This document shows, piece by piece, positions 44,966-54,136 of a stretch of 64,000 bases of DNA (position 1 is the first letter of the stretch; every line of letters begins with the position of its first letter). Source of the DNA: Sipunculus nudus (lineage: Eukaryota > Annelida > Sipuncula > Golfingiida > Sipunculidae); NCBI GenBank assembly GCA_026874595.1, contig JAPPUL010000079.1, positions 1,665,001 to 1,729,000 of the forward strand, in the 5' to 3' direction. The notes under the pieces are model-generated. The model was not told where the DNA came from. It saw only the letters and a list, made by a program, of their open reading frames with translations, and made no database searches. Both the position numbers and the translations under genes were made by a program.

Positions 44966-46207
44966 TTAGGTAGATGTTCTAATTAAGTTAAGAGCAAAGA
45001 AGGCGGCTTTTTTACGTATTAACTGTCTATCACCTTGGAAGTGCATAAACTTTGAAATAATAGTATTATCTTTTTTTATAAGAGCAAAAAAGACGCTTCC
45101 GATCTCTTTTTGTGTATCGTCTGCTCCAGGCCCTGCTATGCCTGTTATAGCAACGCAAATATCGCTTTGTAAAATCTTTTTACCATTTTTGGCAAGCTCA
45201 ATTGCAACTTCGCTACTAACCGCACCATGTTTTACTAAAATGTCTTTATCAACTTTAACAACTTGTTCTTTTATCTCATTTGAGTAAGCAACAATACAGC
45301 CTTTAAAAAAGGAAGAGCTTCCAGGATAGTCTGTAAGATAGGCTCCAGCAAGCCCTCCTGTACAGGATTCTATGGTTGATACGGTAAGCTTTTTTGCAGT
45401 TAGAATTTTATATAAATTGCTTTGCATACTTTCTTGGTCAAAGGCATAAATGTGTTTACCAAGCTCTTTACAACACGCTGACTTTATTATGGCAAGTTTA
45501 TCAAAAGAAGATTTAGAAAGGGTATTAGAAAGGCTATTAGAGTTAGAATATATTTTTATACGAACGCCATCAAATGCTGCTGTGATTTCAAAAGATATGT
45601 CTTTAAAGCCTTTAATTATCTTATCTTTGATTATGTTATTAAGAGTAGATTCGCCAATGCCAAATGTTTTTACAACAAGGCGTCTTCTATTTATGGGACT
45701 TCCTTTAATTAAAGGTATAATATTGTTTTCAAACATATGCTTCATTTCAAAAGGAACACCGGGCATAGCAAAGATATGTGAATTCTTATGTACTATATAA
45801 ATGCCCTGAGCAGTACCTCTATCGTTTTCAATAATGGTTGTATTTAAGGGGAAGAATACTTGACGTTCTTGAGTTTTGGAAATGGTTTTAGTATTCAACT
45901 TTTGTTTAAGCTTTGTAAGTTCAGGATGGCTTTTAACAAGTTTTTTATTTATGGCAAGGGCAATGGCATTTCGAGTAATATCATCTTCAGTAGGCCCAAG
46001 TCCACCTGTTATAAATATATAGTTAACGTTTTGTTTTATACTTTGAATAATCTCATTTTTAATATTTTCGACTTTGTCGGGAAGAATAGCTATTTTCATA
46101 GTGGGTATAGAGATAGGAGATAATTGCTCTTGTAAGTATTGAGAATTGGTATCGCTAATGTCTCCGTTTAGGAGCTCATTACCGATTGTAAGGATATGAC
46201 ACTGCAT
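44966..46207 (-). CDS. cinA: CinA-like protein (competence/damage-inducible, NMN deamidase)
   Basis: CinA family proteins join a MoaB-like COG1058 domain (ILTIGNELLNGDISDTNSQY, FITGGLGPTEDDITRNAIA, AMPGVPFEMKHMFEN) to a C-terminal nicotinamide-nucleotide amidase (TVSTIESCTGGLAGAYLTDY, GAVSSEVAIELA, VAITGIAGPGADD). They recycle NMN to nicotinic acid mononucleotide. I start it at the ATG at 46207 (MQCHILTIGNELL), which fits the family. The open frame extends 31 codons upstream to 46300 with atypical sequence. About 413 residues is standard. Confidence 0.92.
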   Translation of the reverse strand: MQCHILTIGNELLNGDISDTNSQYLQEQLSPISIPTMKIAILPDKVENIKNEIIQSIKQNVNYIFITGGLGPTEDDITRNAIALAINKKLVKSHPELTKLKQKLNTKTISKTQERQVFFPLNTTIIENDRGTAQGIYIVHKNSHIFAMPGVPFEMKHMFENNIIPLIKGSPINRRRLVVKTFGIGESTLNNIIKDKIIKGFKDISFEITAAFDGVRIKIYSNSNSLSNTLSKSSFDKLAIIKSACCKELGKHIYAFDQESMQSNLYKILTAKKLTVSTIESCTGGLAGAYLTDYPGSSSFFKGCIVAYSNEIKEQVVKVDKDILVKHGAVSSEVAIELAKNGKKILQSDICVAITGIAGPGADDTQKEIGSVFFALIKKDNTIISKFMHFQGDRQLIRKKAAFFALNLIRTST

Positions 46208-46862
46208 AATCTTAGACAATATGTTGTAAAGAACCTTTTTAATAGGATATAAAATTAACTTCTTAAGACAAGAATTCATCAAAATCCATACAAAATACAA
46301 CTTTGACGTTTTTGCCTACATTCCGTATTAAAAATAACTTTTTTTATATAGTAGGGATATAAGCAAAAAAATAATATATTAGAGGCTGGTATATTTCTTT
46401 ACAACACTTTTCTTTTTTGTATCAAAATAATCAAAATAATGTTTCCTTAAAAAGCTTTAAGTATTTGTGGACAAGAGCTAAGATAAGCAAAATAATTAAG
46501 ATAGGCAAAATAATTAAGAGCTATTCTTACATTAGAAAATCTACTTGCACCTATCTTGGCTTGTGATTTATGTTCTGCATTATATTTATAAATAACCTAC
46601 CTCTATCTTTGATAGAAGATAAGCTTTTATAAATTGTCTTTATTAAAAAGGCCTTTCCCCACTTTAAAATATACCTAATATAAAAGACGATATTGTTTAT
46701 GTTTTGATTGTTAAAAAAAATAATTAATACTTGACAATCTAATCGCATAGATTTATCTTGTAAAAAACTAAAATAAAACCTTTTAAAAGGTAAATATAAA
46801 AATACTTAAAGCATAAATAGTAGCCACAGTTACTATAAATATCTTTTAGTAGGGAGCTTTAG
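46208..46862. other. intergenic region carrying the cys promoter
   Basis: There is no supported gene here. A 65-codon reverse ORF at 46551-46748 has no features. Two near-copies of aagatargcaaaataatt lie in tandem at 46482-46518. The forward promoter at 46731-46759 is listed separately. Confidence 0.5.
46731..46759 (+). promoter_or_regulatory. sigma70 promoter upstream of the cys island
   Basis: TTGACA (46731-46736) is perfect, followed after 17 bp by TATCTT (46754-46759), four of six matches. It would start a transcript near 46766 that runs through a short CPYC ORF and a structured leader into cysH. Confidence 0.5.
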
Positions 46863-46985
46863 ATGATTAACTACAAGCTTTTTATAAAAGCTTATATATC
46901 AGATTATAAGGTTAACAAATCTTGTCCCTACTGTATGGATATCCACACAAAAATCTATTCCCAAAATAATAAAAGCTATAAATAA
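46863..46985 (+). pseudogene. short ORF with AhpD-like CPYCMDIHT motif, probable gene remnant
   Basis: A 40-codon ORF with a good agggag site contains SCPYCMDIHTK, the redox CxxC motif of alkylhydroperoxidase/CMD-family proteins (usually CxYCxxxHT). Whole family proteins are 100 residues or longer, so this is a fragment. A downstream frame (about 47052-47187) reads SKKDFVVAFSTNKILQNIGK before its stop and also looks like former coding sequence. Together they suggest a frameshifted CMD-family gene. CMD proteins often accompany ArsS-type radical SAM genes, and one lies at 51,976. The alternative is a genuine redox micropeptide. Confidence 0.45.
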
Positions 46986-47077
46986 GGAAGTTCTCTTTGC
47001 AAAGGGCATATTTGCTCTAAAAGCTTTTTAAAAAAGCCTTTTAAAGGGCATTAAACCGCAAAAGAGCAAAAACTTCC
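46986..47077 (+). promoter_or_regulatory. structured leader ahead of cysH
   Basis: GGAAGT (46986-46991) pairs with ACTTCC (47072-47077), and CTCTTTGC (46993-47000) pairs with GCAAAAGAG (47058-47066) with one bulge. Inside lies a second hairpin (AAAAGCTTTTT with AAAAAAGCCTTTT), and AAAGGGCAT occurs twice (47001-47009, 47043-47051). No T-tract follows. It may be a regulatory RNA fold or simply remnant sequence. It does not match any S-box core that I know. Confidence 0.4.
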
Positions 47078-47199
47078 TTTAAACAGAATCTTTAAATTAT
47101 TACAAAAATCTAAGACTCTTGGATTAGTATCTAAAAAAGATTTTGTAGTGGCTTTTAGCACCAATAAAATATTACAAAATATAGGGAAATAAATTGTAA

Positions 47200-47892
47200 G
47201 CAAAAGTAAATGAATTAAATAAAAAGTTTGAAAGCTGGTATTCAGAACAGATCTTAGAATTTTTCATAAAGAAAAGTGATAAAGCTATTGGGTTTTCGTC
47301 AAGTTTTGGTGCAGAAGACCAAGTCATAACAGATATGATGTTAAAAATCGATAGAAACGTAAATATATTTACCCTTGATACTGGACGGCTAACATATGAA
47401 ACTTACAGTGTCATGGATAACACAAATTTAAAATATGACCTTAAAATAAAGGTATATTTCCCAAATACTAATGACATTCAAAAATTATATGTAACTCAAG
47501 GCATTAATGGATTTTACGAATCTGTTGAAAATAGAAAAGCATGTTGTTACGCACGAAAGGTTGCGCCATTAAAAAGAGCCTTAAAAGATTTAGATATTTG
47601 GGTTACTGGATTGCGCAAAGCCCAAAGTATAACAAGAGAAAATATAAAAATGTTTGAATACAATGAGGAGCATGAAGTAATTAAATTTAGCCCTCTTATC
47701 AATTGGACCAAAGAAGAAGTTTGGTCATATATAAAGGAAAATAATGTTCCATATAACAAATTGCATGATGCGGGCTATCCAAGTATTGGCTGTGCACCAT
47801 GTACTAAAGCCGTTGAGGACGGTGAAGATATAAGGAGCGGGCGTTGGTGGTGGGAAAATACTAAACACAAAGAATGTGGATTACACAAATAA
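47200..47892 (+). CDS. cysH: assimilatory APS reductase (CysH), apparent start codon missing
   Basis: This enzyme reduces adenylylsulfate to sulfite. The type is APS reductase, judged from the [4Fe-4S] Cys pairs ([13 protein letters not shown] and [20 protein letters not shown]) plus the C-terminal catalytic Cys in ECGLHK. The substrate loop [12 protein letters not shown] lies at 47293-47328, upstream of the first in-frame ATG (47335). Homologous sequence extends back to just after an in-frame TAA at 47197-47199, with no ATG, GTG or TTG in between. A TTG at 47194 with aggga upstream sits directly before that TAA. So the start is non-canonical, the gene is damaged, or there is a sequence error. 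Confidence 0.82.
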   Translation, partial: AKVNELNKKFESWYSEQILEFFIKKSDKAIGFSSSFGAEDQVITDMMLKIDRNVNIFTLDTGRLTYETYSVMDNTNLKYDLKIKVYFPNTNDIQKLYVTQGINGFYESVENRKACCYARKVAPLKRALKDLDIWVTGLRKAQSITRENIKMFEYNEEHEVIKFSPLINWTKEEVWSYIKENNVPYNKLHDAGYPSIGCAPCTKAVEDGEDIRSGRWWWENTKHKECGLHK

Positions 47893-47908
47893 TTATAGGA
47901 AAACAAAT

Positions 47909-48832
47909 ATGATAACAAAAATGATAAATACACGTAAATTAACAAATTTAGAAGAGCTTGAGGCTGAATCTATATACATAATGAGAGAAGTTGTAGCTGA
48001 GTTTGATAATCCTGTTATGCTTTATTCTGTTGGAAAAGATTCAGCTGTTATGCTACATATTGCAATAAAAGCATTTTATCCTGGGAAACTCCCATTTCCT
48101 CTGCTCCATATAGATACAGGATGGAAATTTAAAGATATGATAAAGTATAGGGATAAGATGGCAAAAGAGCTTGGGTTTGAACTTTTAGTCCACATAAATC
48201 AAGAAGGTCTTAAAAAGAATATTGGACCATTTACACATGGCTGTGCTGTCCATACAGATATTATGAAAACTCAAAGCCTAAAACAAGCATTAGACAAATA
48301 TAAATTTGATGCAATATTTGGTGGAGCTAGAAGGGATGAAGAAAAATCTCGTGCTAAAGAAAGAGTTTTCTCGTTTAGAAATCATAATCACACATGGGAC
48401 CCAAAAAACCAAAGACCTGAACTTTGGAATATATACAATTCACAAATTAAGAAAGGTGAATCTATCAGGGTATTCCCCTTGTCAAACTGGACTGAACTTA
48501 ATATTTGGCAATACATATATAGAGAAAATATACCAATTGTGCCATTATATTTGGCGAGAAAAAGGCCTGTGGTTGAAAGAGATGGGCTTAAAATTTTGGT
48601 TGACGATGAGAGATTGCCTTTAAAAGCTAACGAAAGTCCTAAAATGGAGAGTGTAAGATTTAGAACACTTGGCTGTTATCCTTTAACAGGTGCAATAAAC
48701 TCAACAGCAACAACACTACCTGAGATAATTCAAGAAATGTTGCTAACAAAAACAAGTGAACGCCAGGGTAGAGTTATTGATAATGATTCTGCTGGCTCAA
48801 TGGAAAAGAAAAAAATAGAAGGATACTTTTAA
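47909..48832 (+). CDS. cysD: sulfate adenylyltransferase subunit 2 (CysD)
   Basis: CysD is the catalytic subunit of ATP sulfurylase (sulfate + ATP to APS). Landmarks are the PP-loop-type [69 protein letters not shown] and [14 protein letters not shown] start it at 47909, where tagga precedes the ATG. An upstream ATG (47876) inside cysH would add 11 residues. The 307-residue length is typical. It ends one base before the CysN fusion gene, so it is tightly coupled. Confidence 0.95.
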   Translation: MITKMINTRKLTNLEELEAESIYIMREVVAEFDNPVMLYSVGKDSAVMLHIAIKAFYPGKLPFPLLHIDTGWKFKDMIKYRDKMAKELGFELLVHINQEGLKKNIGPFTHGCAVHTDIMKTQSLKQALDKYKFDAIFGGARRDEEKSRAKERVFSFRNHNHTWDPKNQRPELWNIYNSQIKKGESIRVFPLSNWTELNIWQYIYRENIPIVPLYLARKRPVVERDGLKILVDDERLPLKANESPKMESVRFRTLGCYPLTGAINSTATTLPEIIQEMLLTKTSERQGRVIDNDSAGSMEKKKIEGYF

Positions 48833-48833
48833 A

Positions 48834-51800
48834 ATGATAGACAAAATGATAGACGACAAAACAATAGAGAAAGAAACAAAGATAAAATTTAACAATATAG
48901 AAAGTTATTTAAAAGAGCATGAAAATAAACAAATGTTAAGATTTATTACATGCGGTAGCGTTGATGATGGGAAGAGCACATTAATTGGCAGATTATTACA
49001 CGATTCTAAGATGATTTTTGAAGATCAATTAGCAGCAATTAAATGCGATTCAAAAAAAAGTGGTACTACCGATGGGGAATTTGATTTAGCGTTGATAGTT
49101 GATGGTTTACAGTCTGAGCGAGAACAAGGGATTACAATTGATGTTGCTTACAGATATTTTTCAACAGACAAAAAGAAATTTATAATTGCAGACAGCCCAG
49201 GACATGAGCAATACACAAGAAATATGGTAACAGGAGCTTCTTATGCTAATTTAGCTATTATTCTTATCGATGCAAGAGGCGGTGTACAAACACAAACTAA
49301 AAGACATTCGTTTATTACAAAATTGCTTGGTATAAAACATTTTATTATTGGAATTAACAAAATGGACTTGGTTGACTTTAGTGAGGATAGATTTGAAGAA
49401 ATCAAAAAAGATTACTTAGAATTTGCTTCTGAGATAGAGATGCCAAATGATTTAACTCTTATTCCAATATCTGCCCTAAATGGTGATAATATTGTTAATT
49501 TGAGTCCAAAGTCACCTTGGTACAAAGGTCATAGCTTAATGCATATATTAGAAAGTATTGACATAGCATCAGACATAAATTTAGAAAACTTTAGAATGCC
49601 AATTCAATACGTAAATAGACCAAACTTAGACTTCAGAGGTTTTTGTGGAACACTATCTTCTGGTACGATAGGAGTTGGAGATGCTATTACGGTACTGCCA
49701 TCAGCTAAAAGCTCAACTGTAAAAGAGATTATAACCTACGATGGTAAGTTAGATTTTGCATGCGAAAAACAAGCTATTACTATAACGCTAAATGATGAAA
49801 TCGATATAAGTCGAGGGAATATCTTAGTTAAGAGTTTAGAGCAAGCGGATGTTGCGAGTGTACTTGATGTAAATATTGTTTGGATGAGCGAGGAAGCATT
49901 ATTAAAAGACAAACTATACAATATAAAAAGAGCCTCAACTGTAACTGCTGGTAGGATTAAAGCTTTTTACTACAAAATAAATGTCAATACACTTAAAAGA
50001 GAAAATACTAAAAAATTAGAGCTAAACGAAATTGGATATGCAAGGTTATCTTTGGATCATCGTATCGCTTTTGATCCATACGAGCAAATAAAAACTATGG
50101 GTTCATTTGTAATTATTGACAGAATAACAAATAATACGGTTGGGGCTGGTATGATTACTGGCAAGTCTGTGATTTCTACAGACAAAACCCCATCTGTTTA
50201 TGTGCCTAATGAATATAGCGAATTTGAAAAAGAGTTAAATGCTCTCCTAAAAAGATATTTCCCCAAATGGAACAAAAAAGAAATACTTAAAGAGATATAT
50301 AAGGATAAAAAAGCACTAAAAGAAACAAAAGCACAAAGAATTGAAAGAATAAAAATAGAAAAAAACGGACTTGATGTAATAAAAGATATTTGTGTCTATT
50401 CCTTTATGGGTACCCCAATAGATCCTGAGGACATAGATCGTTTCAAATGGTATGGGCTACACGTTCAAAACAAAAATATGCAAGATGAAAACGATAAAAC
50501 TTTATATTTTATGCTAAGAGTAAGAATAATACATGGTCAGTTAAATCTTACACAAATAGGCACAATTGCAGATATTGCTAATAAATTTGCACGTGGTACT
50601 GCAGCATTTACAACAAGACAAAATATACAGTTTTACTTTATACAAATAAAAGATATACCCGAAATATTCAAAAAATTAAGTAGTGTTGGGCTAAGTACAG
50701 TATTTGCAGCCGGCGATGTTCCAAGAAATGTTGTCTCTTGTCCTGTAAATGGGCTTGACCACGAACAGATTTGTGATGTAAGAGATATTGTCTATGAAGT
50801 AAATAAATTCTTAGTTGGAAACAAAAACTTTGAAAATCTACCAAGAAAATTTAAAGTAAGCATTAGCGGATGTAGAAAACATTGCACTAACCATGAAATA
50901 CACGATGTGTCTTTTAATGCAGTAAATATTTCTAAATCAGAAGTCTCATTTGATGTTAGTGTTGGAGGGGGTCTTGGCTCAAACAAAAGAGTTGCAACCC
51001 ATATTGGATATGTTAATTCCTGGCAAATCCTACCTGTTGTTGAGGGGATTGCTGAAATCTTCAGAGACTATGGTGAAAGAACTAACAGAACTAAAGCTCG
51101 ACTTGGACATATTATTGAAAAATGGGGAATAGAAAAGTTTACCAGAGTATTATTTGCCAAATTAGATTTCCAATTAGGAAAAACGAAAATTAGAGAATAT
51201 ACTCCGTATGCAAGAAGAGAACACCTTGGTATTAATAAAAGCACAGTAGAAGGTCAAAGTTATATTGGCTGCGCTGTTAGCAGTGGACGACTTGGAGGGA
51301 AAGGCTTTTTTAACTTACTAAGTGTACTAAAAAAATATCATGCTAGCACTATAAAGATAACTCCAAGCCAAAACTTTATTATATTGGATGCAAAAACAAA
51401 AGAAACAAAAGATATGGTAGCTGAGTTGGAAAGAGTTGGTATAGATGCAAATCCATCCACTTTCAAATTAAGAAATGTTTCTTGTACAGGATTAAACTTT
51501 TGTAATTTTGCAATTAGCGAAACTAAACAATTAGCCAATAAAATAATCTCCCATTTAGAAAATAAATTTCCTGGCTTTACTGAACCTATAAGTATTAGTG
51601 TAAATGGTTGTCCACATTCTTGTGCTCATCCGCATATTGTTGATATTGGATTGTCTGGCTGTAAGGTTAAACATGAAAACAGTAGTGTTTCTGGATTTGC
51701 ACTAATCATTGGAGGGCACTTAGAAGGGTCTAGTAGTAGGTTTGGTGTCAAAACTGGACTTAAATTTATACCTGATGATGCACCAAAAATAATTGAAAAT

Positions 51801-51893
51801 CTAATAAACGAATATAAAACAAGCGATTTTAAGAATATTCAAGACTTTCTAAAACACAAAGCTTTTGAGAAAAACCATCGCGCACTTGAATAA
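48834..51893 (+). CDS. cysN-sir: CysN GTPase fused to siroheme sulfite reductase
   Basis: One uninterrupted 1019-residue frame joins two enzymes. Residues about 35-445 are CysN, the GTPase subunit of ATP sulfurylase: CGSVDDGKSTLIGRLL, ADSPGHEQYTRNMVTGAS, INKMDLVDFSE and EF-Tu-like barrels. Residues about 510-1015 are a sulfite reductase hemoprotein: RGTAAFTTRQNIQFYF, SGCRKHCTNHEIHDVSF, GCAVSSGRLGGKG, and the cluster/siroheme ligands CTGLNFCNFAISETK with NGCPHSCAHPHIVDIGLSG. A charged linker (about 460-510) connects them. With cysH and cysD it encodes the entire sulfate-to-sulfide route. No CysC domain is present, which fits an APS-type reductase. Confidence 0.93.
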   Translation: MIDKMIDDKTIEKETKIKFNNIESYLKEHENKQMLRFITCGSVDDGKSTLIGRLLHDSKMIFEDQLAAIKCDSKKSGTTDGEFDLALIVDGLQSEREQGITIDVAYRYFSTDKKKFIIADSPGHEQYTRNMVTGASYANLAIILIDARGGVQTQTKRHSFITKLLGIKHFIIGINKMDLVDFSEDRFEEIKKDYLEFASEIEMPNDLTLIPISALNGDNIVNLSPKSPWYKGHSLMHILESIDIASDINLENFRMPIQYVNRPNLDFRGFCGTLSSGTIGVGDAITVLPSAKSSTVKEIITYDGKLDFACEKQAITITLNDEIDISRGNILVKSLEQADVASVLDVNIVWMSEEALLKDKLYNIKRASTVTAGRIKAFYYKINVNTLKRENTKKLELNEIGYARLSLDHRIAFDPYEQIKTMGSFVIIDRITNNTVGAGMITGKSVISTDKTPSVYVPNEYSEFEKELNALLKRYFPKWNKKEILKEIYKDKKALKETKAQRIERIKIEKNGLDVIKDICVYSFMGTPIDPEDIDRFKWYGLHVQNKNMQDENDKTLYFMLRVRIIHGQLNLTQIGTIADIANKFARGTAAFTTRQNIQFYFIQIKDIPEIFKKLSSVGLSTVFAAGDVPRNVVSCPVNGLDHEQICDVRDIVYEVNKFLVGNKNFENLPRKFKVSISGCRKHCTNHEIHDVSFNAVNISKSEVSFDVSVGGGLGSNKRVATHIGYVNSWQILPVVEGIAEIFRDYGERTNRTKARLGHIIEKWGIEKFTRVLFAKLDFQLGKTKIREYTPYARREHLGINKSTVEGQSYIGCAVSSGRLGGKGFFNLLSVLKKYHASTIKITPSQNFIILDAKTKETKDMVAELERVGIDANPSTFKLRNVSCTGLNFCNFAISETKQLANKIISHLENKFPGFTEPISISVNGCPHSCAHPHIVDIGLSGCKVKHENSSVSGFALIIGGHLEGSSSRFGVKTGLKFIPDDAPKIIENLINEYKTSDFKNIQDFLKHKAFEKNHRALE

Positions 51894-51915
51894 AAACTAT
51901 AAAGGTTCTAGTTTT
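51893..51915 (+). terminator. hairpin after the cys island
   Basis: AAAACTA (51893-51899) and TAGTTTT (51909-51915) form a 7-bp stem with a nine-base loop just after the stop codon. The T residues lie within the stem, so termination strength is uncertain. Confidence 0.35.
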
Positions 51916-51975
51916 AAAATGGCTAAGGATGTTGAATCAAATAAATTAAATTTATTTAGGAGGTTTTTATAAGCT

Positions 51976-52950
51976 ATGACAAAGACGAGATTTGCAAGCG
52001 TTGTTGGAAAGCAAATGAGCAAAGATAAGGTAAGTACATTACAATTAAATCTTGGTAGAAAATGTAATCAAAGGTGCTTACACTGTCATATAGAAGCTGG
52101 TCCGGACCGCAAGGAAGAGATAAGTAAGGAAGTAAAAGACAAGATAATTGAGGTTATACGTTCTTTTTCTCAAATAGAAGTAATAGATATAACAGGAGGG
52201 GCACCTGAGAGTCATTTTGGTTTTAGGGATATAGTAAAGGAAGCCAGAGCAAATGATAAGCGAGTAATAGTTCGTTCTAATCTTACTATATTCTTCGAGG
52301 AGGGTTATAGGGATTTACCTGAGTTTTTTGAGGCTTATGGTGTTGAGGTAGTGGCTAGTATGCCCTGTTATCTACGTGAAAATGTAGATGCTATGCGGGG
52401 GAAGGGGGTTTATGATAAGAGTATAGAGGGTTTAAAGCTTTTGAACATGAGGGGTTACGGGAGTAAGCTGGTTTTAAATTTAGTATATAATCCAGCGATG
52501 CGAAGTGATAACAACTTTGCGCTTGCCCCGGCACAAGCGGGCTTAGAATCTGATTATAAGAAACGCCTTAAGGATGATTTTTCAATAGACTTCAATTCAC
52601 TATATGTATTTAATAATGTATTGCTTGGTCGGTATGAGAAATATCTTAGAAGTAAGAAATTGGACGAGGAGTATCTTTCTTTTCTTGCATCCAACTTTAA
52701 CCTATCAACGTTGTCACATTTGATGTGTAAGAATCAGATATCGATAGATTATGAAGGTAATTTGTATGATTGTGATTTTAACTTGATATCAAAAGTGCAT
52801 TGTAAAGGAGAAGAGGGGCAAATACTAACAATAGACGATGTATTAAAGCATAAGAGTTTAGATTTAGTAAATGAAATAGAGGTAAGAGATTACTGTTTTG
52901 CCTGTACAGCGGGAGCAGGTTCAAGCTGTTCGGGAGCCTTATTGAAATAA
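51976..52950 (+). CDS. ArsS-type radical SAM/Cys-rich domain protein
   Basis: This 324-residue protein has the radical SAM cluster LNLGRKCNQRCLHCHIEAGP (CxxxCxxC) and ITGGAPESHFGFRDIV as the GGE-like motif. The C-terminal Cys-rich domain has DYCFACTAGAGSSCSGALLK, the hallmark of the radical SAM/SeCys-Cys family whose best-known member is ArsS of arsenosugar synthesis. The substrate here is unknown and no ArsM is nearby. These genes are often linked with CMD/AhpD-like proteins, and a CPYC remnant lies 5 kb upstream beyond the cys genes. It has a ttaggaggtttt site. Confidence 0.88.
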   Translation: MTKTRFASVVGKQMSKDKVSTLQLNLGRKCNQRCLHCHIEAGPDRKEEISKEVKDKIIEVIRSFSQIEVIDITGGAPESHFGFRDIVKEARANDKRVIVRSNLTIFFEEGYRDLPEFFEAYGVEVVASMPCYLRENVDAMRGKGVYDKSIEGLKLLNMRGYGSKLVLNLVYNPAMRSDNNFALAPAQAGLESDYKKRLKDDFSIDFNSLYVFNNVLLGRYEKYLRSKKLDEEYLSFLASNFNLSTLSHLMCKNQISIDYEGNLYDCDFNLISKVHCKGEEGQILTIDDVLKHKSLDLVNEIEVRDYCFACTAGAGSSCSGALLK

Positions 52951-53091
52951 TTATTTATAAACTGATAGATAAAGCAGGTGCCTAAAATTGCTGCATGAAT
53001 AAAAAAAAATATATATATAAATAACAATATATATATATTATACTTAATAAGTTAGATTGAACATATTTAAGATAAGGATAGGAGGAAGGAA

Positions 53092-54021
53092 ATGAAAAAT
53101 CGCAATAAGGGTTTTAGTATAGTTTTAACTATGATATTATTAAGTGTAGGAATTATATTTGTGTCATGTTCGGAAAATACTAAACATGGTCATCTAAAGA
53201 AGAGTAAAAAGGACATAGCGTTTTTACAAGACGAGCATTGGAATAAGGGAAAAGCGGAATATCAAAGGTATAATGGGAATGTTAAATGGTATGGGGTAGG
53301 ACGTGAATTATTAGATAGTATGACAGTGCTTGTGAAGGAGCCATGGAATATGCAAGTGCATGTTAAGACGACGGCAAAAGAGATGAATGCGTCAGTGCTC
53401 AAGTTTTCGACGTTTGATCAGTTTAGAACAGGAACATATAATTACTCGTTTAAATCAGATATATTTTTTGATATAGACAATGGGAACGTATTGAAGTATA
53501 CAATGGGAAGCCAAGATGGCTGTGGAAATAACTTCATGATATATGAGAGGGTACGTGATCAGATAGGTATATTCACTTGGTTTTCGTATTGGAACAATCA
53601 TGGTACGATAGTATTAAAAAAGCCAACAGATACATTTGACACATTCTACGATGCTCTGCCTGTATATGTAAGGTTTCGTTTGGGAGAAAGTAGTTACAAA
53701 ATAAATATGGTACAAACACTACTTGGAAATCATCCGCCGGGAACATCAAAGCTATCGCAAGAATCAATAAGTAAAGATTATCCAAAGGTGCAACAAGCGA
53801 ATGTAACTAATAAATCAACTCAATATAAGGGGAAGGAAGCGATAGAGGTAAGCGTAGAGTATGGTGATAAAAAGAATGTGTATGTATTGGACAAGTCGTT
53901 TCCGCATACACTGTTAAGCCAAAAAGAGAAATTTAGTAAAGAACTTAAGTATACAGAGTTTTTCCCGTACTGGGCACCAAAGAATCGAGGCAAACAGGCT
54001 AACTATATGTTTAAGAACTAA
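53092..54021 (+). CDS. lipoprotein of unknown family paired with multiheme cytochrome
   Basis: This is a predicted lipoprotein of 309 residues. Its signal ends in the lipobox VGIIFVSC (Cys26). The rest is beta-rich with many aromatic residues: YQRYNGNVKWYGVGRELLDS, FSTFDQFRTGTYNYSFKSD, YTMGSQDGCGNNFMIYERV and TLLGNHPPGTSKL. No cofactor motif is evident. It ends FPYWAPKNRGKQANYMF. It lies 115 bp upstream of the pentaheme cytochrome in the same direction, so a joint role at the envelope is inferred. It has an ataggaggaagga site. Confidence 0.75.
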   Translation: MKNRNKGFSIVLTMILLSVGIIFVSCSENTKHGHLKKSKKDIAFLQDEHWNKGKAEYQRYNGNVKWYGVGRELLDSMTVLVKEPWNMQVHVKTTAKEMNASVLKFSTFDQFRTGTYNYSFKSDIFFDIDNGNVLKYTMGSQDGCGNNFMIYERVRDQIGIFTWFSYWNNHGTIVLKKPTDTFDTFYDALPVYVRFRLGESSYKINMVQTLLGNHPPGTSKLSQESISKDYPKVQQANVTNKSTQYKGKEAIEVSVEYGDKKNVYVLDKSFPHTLLSQKEKFSKELKYTEFFPYWAPKNRGKQANYMFKN

Positions 54022-54106
54022 GTTATTCTAATATGGATTGTGATAATGGAGTTAAGGAAAGAGCGGCAGGAGGAGAGGTAGGGAGGTAGGTAGGAAAGAA
54101 AAGAAG

Positions 54107-54134
54107 GAAAAGGGAGGCAGGAAAAGGGAGGCAG
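54107..54134 (+). repeat. 14-bp tandem duplication of a ribosome-binding site
   Basis: gaaaagggaggcag occurs twice in tandem immediately before the cytochrome ATG. Each copy has an agggagg core, but only the second is at working distance. Confidence 0.85.
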
Positions 54135-54136
54135 GT

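Noticed and set aside
46551-46748. 65-codon reverse-strand ORF between cinA and the cys promoter
   Set aside because: It has no signal peptide, motif or ribosome-binding site, and its composition matches AT-rich spacer.
48306-48623. 105-codon forward ORF within cysD in another frame
   Set aside because: It overlaps the conserved PP-loop region of cysD, so it is a shadow frame.
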